Positions 34,490 to 38,982 of a stretch of DNA of 38,982 bases are shown in pieces. The notes under the pieces are model-generated. The model saw only the letters and a list, made by a program, of their open reading frames with translations. It ran no database searches and had not been told where the DNA came from. Position 1 is the first letter of the stretch; each line of letters starts with the position of its first letter. Where the stretch lies: NCBI RefSeq assembly GCF_016428645.1, contig NZ_JAELXW010000030.1, forward strand, positions 1-38,982, read 5' to 3'. This stretch comes from Glycomyces salinus (GTDB lineage: Bacteria > Actinomycetota > Actinomycetes > Mycobacteriales > Micromonosporaceae). Both the position numbers and the translations under genes were made by a program.

Positions 34490-35482
34490 GTGCCGAGCGA
34501 AGCTTCCCGAGACTTCCCGACGATCCGTCCGAGGAGGCTGCGCCGCACTGCGGCCCTTCGCCGCCTGGTCGCCGAGACCCGCGTCCACCCCTCCGACCTG
34601 GTCCTGCCGCTGTTCGTCAAGGAGGGCCTGACCGAGCCCCAGCCGATCGCCTCGATGCCGGGGGTCTACCAGCACAGCGTCGACTCCGCGCGCAAGCTCG
34701 CCGTGGAGGCGCTGCGGGCCGGCATCGGCGGTCTGATGCCCTTCGCCATCCCCGCCCGGCGCGACGCGGTCGGCTCGGGCGCGACCGACCCGGACGGCAT
34801 CCTCAACGTCGCCACGCGGGCGATCCGCGACGAGATCCACGACGACCTGGTGGTCATCCCCGACCTGTGCCTGGACGAGTTCACCGACCACGGCCACTGC
34901 GGGGTCCTGCGCGACGACGGCACGGTCGACAACGACGCCACTCTGGAGCGCTACGCCGAGATGGGCCTGTGCCTGGCCGAGTCCGGGGCCGACCTCTTGG
35001 GCGCCTCGGGGATGATGGACGGCCAGATCGGCCACGTGCGCGGCGCGCTCGACGAGGCCGGCCACACCGACACCGGGCTATTGGCCTACGCCGCGAAGTA
35101 CGCCAGCGCCTTCTACGGGCCCTTCCGCGAGGCCGTCGACTCCCAGCTGAAGGGCGACCGCCGCACCTACCAGCAGAACCCGGCGAACGCCGTCGAGGCG
35201 CTGCGCGAGATCGACCTCGACATCGCCGAAGGCGCCGACATCGTCATGGTCAAACCTGGCCTGCCCTATCTCGACATCGTGGCCGACGCGGCCGAGCGCA
35301 GCCCGGTCCCGGTGGCGGTCTACCACATCTCCGGCGAGTACGCGCAGGTGATCGCGGCGGCCGAGCGCGGCTGGATCGACCGCGACGCGGCGATCCTGGA
35401 GTCCCTGACGTCGATCAAGCGGGCCGGAGCGAGCGTCATCGCCACCTACGCCGCCCTGGACGCCGCCCGCATGCTGAGCTGA
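34490..35482 (+). CDS. hemB: Delta-aminolevulinic acid dehydratase (porphobilinogen synthase)
   Basis: 330 residues. It condenses two ALA to porphobilinogen. Signatures: [10 protein letters not shown], the metal-site loop [14 protein letters not shown] (one Cys of the zinc CxC is Asp here), [22 protein letters not shown] (Lys) and [11 protein letters not shown] (Schiff-base Lys). The start is taken at GTG 34490 because GGAG lies nine bases upstream; ATGs at 34475 and 34481 are possible but the SD would lie inside or touching them. It is the last gene of rex-hemACDB, 19 bases after hemD. Confidence 0.95.
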   Translation: MPSEASRDFPTIRPRRLRRTAALRRLVAETRVHPSDLVLPLFVKEGLTEPQPIASMPGVYQHSVDSARKLAVEALRAGIGGLMPFAIPARRDAVGSGATDPDGILNVATRAIRDEIHDDLVVIPDLCLDEFTDHGHCGVLRDDGTVDNDATLERYAEMGLCLAESGADLLGASGMMDGQIGHVRGALDEAGHTDTGLLAYAAKYASAFYGPFREAVDSQLKGDRRTYQQNPANAVEALREIDLDIAEGADIVMVKPGLPYLDIVADAAERSPVPVAVYHISGEYAQVIAAAERGWIDRDAAILESLTSIKRAGASVIATYAALDAARMLS

Positions 35483-35711
35483 CGGAGGCGGTTCGGCGGC
35501 GGTTAGGCGGCGGGACACCGGTGCCCGAGCGGTCCCCGCCGCGGGACGGAACGACCCGGAATGCCCGGCATATCGGCCGCCACCAGGACCGATGGTGCCT
35601 CCATCGCGGCAGCCGGTCCGAATTTCGCGTCCATCGAGACAGGGGCGGGCGTCATAGCCTTGCCGTGATCGGGTGATCCCGGTCTGATCCGAATCTCGAA
35701 GGGACAGAGCG

Positions 35712-36845
35712 ATGTCAACCACGGTTCGAAACCGGTTCAAGGCCCGCAGGACGCTCTCGGCCTCCGCGGCGGTGGCGGCGGCCGCCGCCACCGTGCTGCT
35801 GTCGGTTCAGCACGCCTCGGCCGACGAGGCCGCCCCGGAAGCGGCGCAGGACTGCGGCATGGAGACCCTCCCGATTCCCGATGGCCTCCAGTCCACCAGG
35901 ATCATGGCGATGAGCGACGACGGCTCCGTCATCGCCTACTCGGCCGAATCGCTCGACCATGAGGAGTTCGAGAACCGCGAGCAGTACCTGCGGCTCTATT
36001 CCGACGGGGAGGTCACGGAACTGCCGGTCTCCGGTCCTTGGGAGCGGGTCGCCGACGTCAACTCCTCGGGCGTGGCCACCGGAGCCAGCGGAGACTACCC
36101 GGACCGCGAACCGTGGATATGGCAGGACGGGGAACTCTCCGCGCTGCCGACCGAGTACGGCGGGGAGGCCCTCGGGATCAACGACCAGGGCGACATCGTC
36201 GGATCTCGAAGGGACCCCAACCTCGGCTCGATTCCGGTCGTCTGGCCGGCCGACGGGACCGGACCGGTGGACCTGGAGCTTCCCGACCACGCCGGCTACG
36301 GCGAGGCCACCGCGATCGGCGACGACGGCACCATCGTCGGCCAGTTCACCGACGACGGAGACCTCAGCGGCAACACCAAGCCGTACGTGTGGTACCCCGA
36401 CGGCACCGGCGCCGAACTGCCGATGCCCGAAGGCATCGACCGGGCCGACGCCTACAGCGAACCGATGGACGTGACCGGCGACTGGGTCACCGGCTTCCTG
36501 CAGACTCCCGACGTCACCTGGGACCGGCCCACCACCGTCCGCTGGAACCTGGCCGAAGGCACCGCGGAGACGACCGAGCTCGGCTTCTACGCGTCGCCGG
36601 CCGCGATCGCCGCCGACGGGACCGTGGTCGGGCAGTCCTACGAGACGAGGGCCGCGGCGTACCAGACCGGTGAGACCGTCGTCGACCTGCCGGGGGTGAC
36701 CGACAGCTTCAACGGCGACTACGCGGTGGAGATCAGCGCCGACGGTTCCCTGATCGCCGGCGAGGTCTTCGTCGGCAACGGCGACGACGGCTACGAGGAC
36801 TTCAACGCGGTCACCTGGACCTGTGAGCCGAAGCCGGTCTCATGA
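35712..36845 (+). CDS. Secreted HAF-repeat-like (beta-propeller-like) protein
   Basis: 377 residues. A Sec signal peptide (Arg-rich start, then SASAAVAAAAATVLL, probable cleavage after HASA at 37) is followed by about seven repeats of the type ALGINDQGDIVGSR, AIGDDGTIVGQF, DVNSSGVATGASG, AIAADGTVVGQS and EISADGSLIAGEVF, as in HAF-family extracellular repeats. The fold is probably a beta-propeller. Two cysteines (in QDCGM and WTCEP) near the two ends could clamp it. AAGGGA lies eight bases before the ATG. Its stop overlaps the next start (ATGA), so the two proteins are likely made together. Function unknown. Confidence 0.75.
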   Translation: MSTTVRNRFKARRTLSASAAVAAAAATVLLSVQHASADEAAPEAAQDCGMETLPIPDGLQSTRIMAMSDDGSVIAYSAESLDHEEFENREQYLRLYSDGEVTELPVSGPWERVADVNSSGVATGASGDYPDREPWIWQDGELSALPTEYGGEALGINDQGDIVGSRRDPNLGSIPVVWPADGTGPVDLELPDHAGYGEATAIGDDGTIVGQFTDDGDLSGNTKPYVWYPDGTGAELPMPEGIDRADAYSEPMDVTGDWVTGFLQTPDVTWDRPTTVRWNLAEGTAETTELGFYASPAAIAADGTVVGQSYETRAAAYQTGETVVDLPGVTDSFNGDYAVEISADGSLIAGEVFVGNGDDGYEDFNAVTWTCEPKPVS

Positions 36846-38626
36846 GCGACTTCGTCAAGGGGCGCGATGACGCCGACGAGACCGAGGAGCGGGCGGGCCG
36901 GGTCGCGAGGCGCATGACGAAGGCGCGGAAGTACGGCCCCGTCGGGGACTACATCAAAGGGACCGATCACGCCGCCTCGATCGACGAGCGGATGGACCTC
37001 TTCGAGAAGGCCCTGGTCAGGCGCTGGCGCCGCGAGATGGTCGAGCGCCTCGATGACGGCGAGTCGATCATCACCGGCATCGTGCGCCCCACCTACGGCA
37101 ACATCGCTATGGAGCACGCCTCGGGTCCGTTCGAGACGACGGAATGGTTCGTCCACAAGGACTACTGCAATTACGTCCACTTCCTCACCGGTGACGGCGA
37201 TCCGGACGAGATCGGATCTTTCGACTGCAAGGGCTGGGTCGACCCCAGGGGGCAGCAGATCATGCACCCCGAGGTGAACGGCGCCACCCTCGGTCCGAGC
37301 ATCGACTGCCCGCTCGGTCCCGTCCTGGAGCTGGTCGAGAGCTGGGCGGCCCAGGAGCGGTTGGCGATCCAGGGGGACATCCGGACCAGGTTTCACGAGC
37401 AGGACGTCTTCGCGCTCGAAACCGCCCATGGCGCCGCCGAGATGCTGCGAGCGTCCACGCTCGCCGAGTACGCCGACATCGACGTCAGCAAAGACGAGCA
37501 CCACGGTCTGGCCGGAGGTGGCGACCTCTCCGGCACCGTCGCCAAGATCTGGGCGAAGGACGGCGACAGCCGCGACTGGTGGGTCGGGTGGACCGGGTTG
37601 GCCGCCGAGCACGTCAAGGGCAACTTCTGCACCTCGGCCGGGCCCGCGCTGATGAACCACTGCATCATCGCCACCACGATCGGCAACCTGGTCAACGACC
37701 GCGCGGCGATAATCGAAGCGGCGCGCCACAACACCCTTCACCTGATCGAGCAGGCCACGAAGGCGCTCGACGACCAGACGCTCGAAGCCACGACCCTGGT
37801 GTCGAAGAAGGGATGGAAGACGTTCACCGGCTTCACCAACGCCATGTCGCTGTGGAGCGCGCTCGGGGGACCGGAGCTCAAACTGACCGCCGCGCTGCTC
37901 AGGCTCACCGGATTCCTGGGCGAGTCCTCGCTCGAAGAGATCAAGGTGTACTCGTTCCCGGAGAAGATGGTCGAGATCGTGACCGGCCTGGTCGACGGCT
38001 TCCTCGAACTCAAGGACGAGATCGAGGGCCAGGAGGCGAAGTACGCCGAGGCGGCGGGCGAGGCGAGGTCGGCGGTCAACGACGCAGCGAGTTTCGACCT
38101 CGAGCTGTACGACCTGGGGGAGAACACGCCGGGCGGCCCCCCGGGCAAGGGACCGTCCGACGGTTACGAGGTGAACATCAGCGACGTGCTCACCCTGGCC
38201 GAGTACTGCGAGGCCGCGGCGAGCGACTACGAGGGGCTGCTGCGGCATTTCGGGGACCTGCTCGACGCCGGTCCCCACCTGGCCGGCGAGGACGGCGAGC
38301 CGACCGAGGCCGACAAGGACGTGAGGGAGCTCTCCTCCGAGCTGAAGGGGTTCTTCAAGACCACGTCGGCCAGGTACTACCTCGCCCGCGACGAGATCAG
38401 GTCCGCGGCCGAGGCGTACGCGCAGATCGACGAGGATTCCGCCGACGCCTTCGAGCGGACCATGGACAGCTGGGACCGCAGCGGGGTCGGTGACGCCGAT
38501 CCCGGATTCAACGTGGACAGGGCGGCGGAGCCGACCGATCGCGACGAGGACGCCAGCGACAACCCGTACAACGGCGAGCTAGGCGGCGACCCCAACTACT
38601 ACACCGAGGAGAACGCGCCCCGGTAG
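36842..38626 (+). CDS. Large helical protein with WXG100/type VII-secretion-like features
   Basis: 594 residues with no signal peptide. An N-terminal domain (about 1-200) holds SDFVKGRDDADETEER and a GWVDPRG motif; a middle region with WWVGWTGLA is followed by long helices (TTIGNLVNDRAAIIEAARHN); the last 150 residues are again helical (LAEYCEAAASDYEGLLRHFG, YYLARDEIRSAAEAYAQIDE) and end in an acidic, Asn/Tyr-rich tail. Such helical modules with W-x-G and a Y-x-x-x-D/E-like tail are seen in actinobacterial type VII substrates, so secretion is possible but unproven. No toxin or catalytic motif is seen. It starts within the stop of the preceding gene (ATGA). Confidence 0.6.
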   Translation: MSDFVKGRDDADETEERAGRVARRMTKARKYGPVGDYIKGTDHAASIDERMDLFEKALVRRWRREMVERLDDGESIITGIVRPTYGNIAMEHASGPFETTEWFVHKDYCNYVHFLTGDGDPDEIGSFDCKGWVDPRGQQIMHPEVNGATLGPSIDCPLGPVLELVESWAAQERLAIQGDIRTRFHEQDVFALETAHGAAEMLRASTLAEYADIDVSKDEHHGLAGGGDLSGTVAKIWAKDGDSRDWWVGWTGLAAEHVKGNFCTSAGPALMNHCIIATTIGNLVNDRAAIIEAARHNTLHLIEQATKALDDQTLEATTLVSKKGWKTFTGFTNAMSLWSALGGPELKLTAALLRLTGFLGESSLEEIKVYSFPEKMVEIVTGLVDGFLELKDEIEGQEAKYAEAAGEARSAVNDAASFDLELYDLGENTPGGPPGKGPSDGYEVNISDVLTLAEYCEAAASDYEGLLRHFGDLLDAGPHLAGEDGEPTEADKDVRELSSELKGFFKTTSARYYLARDEIRSAAEAYAQIDEDSADAFERTMDSWDRSGVGDADPGFNVDRAAEPTDRDEDASDNPYNGELGGDPNYYTEENAPR

Positions 38627-38638
38627 CGAGACCGGGGC
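38617..38638. terminator. GC hairpin overlapping the stop codon
   Basis: GCCCCGGT-AGCGAG-ACCGGGGC: an 8-base perfect stem with a 6-base loop that contains part of the stop region of the 594-residue protein gene. It is probably a terminator element working with the longer hairpin that follows. Confidence 0.45.
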
Positions 38639-38646
38639 CGTCACCT

Positions 38647-38685
38647 GATCGGCCGGGCGCGGGCACGGCCCGCGCCCGGCCGATC
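38647..38685. terminator. Perfect 18-bp hairpin between convergent genes
   Basis: Arms at 38647-38664 and 38668-38685 are exact complements with a 3-base loop (ACG). It sits between the convergent 594-residue protein gene and the aldo/keto reductase, two bases from the stop of the latter. It lacks a U-run, which is common for actinomycete terminators. It likely works for both strands. Confidence 0.75.
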
Positions 38686-38687
38686 GC

Positions 38688-38982
38688 TCAAGCGGTCCCG
38701 CCCGCCGAAGGGGTGAGCGGCGGGTTGAGTCGGGCGAAGCCCTCCTGGGTCTCGTACGGGTAGTACGGGTACGGCAGGGGCCGGGCGCTGGCCTTGTCCA
38801 GGCGCGCGACCTGGTCCCCGGTCAGCTCCCAGCCGACCGCGCCCAGGTTCTGGCGCAGCTGCTCCTCGTCGCGGGCTCCGACGATCACCGAGGCGACCGT
38901 GGGGCGGCGCAGGAGCCAGTTGATCGCGATCTGCGGGACGGTCCTGCCGGTCTCCTCGGCGACCTCGTCGAGGGCGTCGACC
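38688..38982 (-). CDS. Aldo/keto reductase, C-terminal part (cut by window end)
   Basis: The C-terminal 97 or so residues. The visible part, from the window edge, reads ALDEVAEETGRTVPQIAINW, LLRRPTVASVIVGARDEEQL and RQNLGAVGWELTGDQVARLD: the usual NADPH-binding end of the aldo/keto reductase barrel (VIVGAR, then QLRQNL). It continues beyond the window, so the catalytic Asp/Tyr/Lys/His cannot be checked. The substrate is unknown. It ends beside a strong hairpin. Confidence 0.88.
   Translation of the reverse strand, partial: VDALDEVAEETGRTVPQIAINWLLRRPTVASVIVGARDEEQLRQNLGAVGWELTGDQVARLDKASARPLPYPYYPYETQEGFARLNPPLTPSAGGTA

Overview
The window is high-GC DNA (third codon positions are mostly G or C) from an actinomycete. 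Three things point there: a rex-hemA-hemC-hemD-hemB operon beside a BldN-type sigma factor (the Streptomyces-like arrangement), a GroEL gene under CIRCE operators, and frequent GTG/TTG starts with GTGA/ATGA overlaps. A Glycomyces/Stackebrandtia-like or Micromonospora-like host is a guess; nothing here fixes the genus.

Layout. 1-1493: a frameshifted gene end, a lipoprotein and a small SD-led ORF. 1494-8684: the accessory part. Two diverged copies of a two-gene module lie in tandem. Each has a plus-strand NLR-like P-loop/TPR ATPase with a short N-terminal amyloid-like motif, and a minus-strand TagF/TagB-like (CDP-glycerol glycerophosphotransferase superfamily) protein. In both copies the genes overlap tail to tail, in the same antisense codon register. 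The second TagF-like gene has five and a half copies of an 8-bp repeat right after its only plausible ATG, and that ATG is out of frame with the conserved protein: a candidate phase-variable switch. 8788-17821: GNAT acetyltransferase, membrane protein, metallophosphoesterase, VOC protein, GAP-family membrane protein, CDC48-like double AAA ATPase, small conserved protein and a beta-helix membrane protein. 17822-21830: a 34-bp repeat array, groEL with two CIRCE elements, a membrane protein and a potassium channel.

22123-28800 runs leftward: BldN-like sigma factor, DUF5667 membrane protein (with an ECF-like promoter just upstream), HAD phosphatase, anchored extracellular protein, folP and thrC. 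29141-35482 runs rightward: a glutaredoxin-like gene whose end is overrun by a second 34-bp repeat array, then rex-hemACDB for redox-controlled tetrapyrrole synthesis. 35712-38626: a secreted HAF-repeat-like protein translationally coupled to a large helical protein with WXG100-like features. The window ends inside an aldo/keto reductase.

The strongest candidates for an undescribed system are the duplicated NLR/TagF-like modules with their repeat-tract switch. The second most unusual feature is the dispersed 34-bp tandem repeat family sitting at the 3' ends of groEL and the glutaredoxin-like gene.
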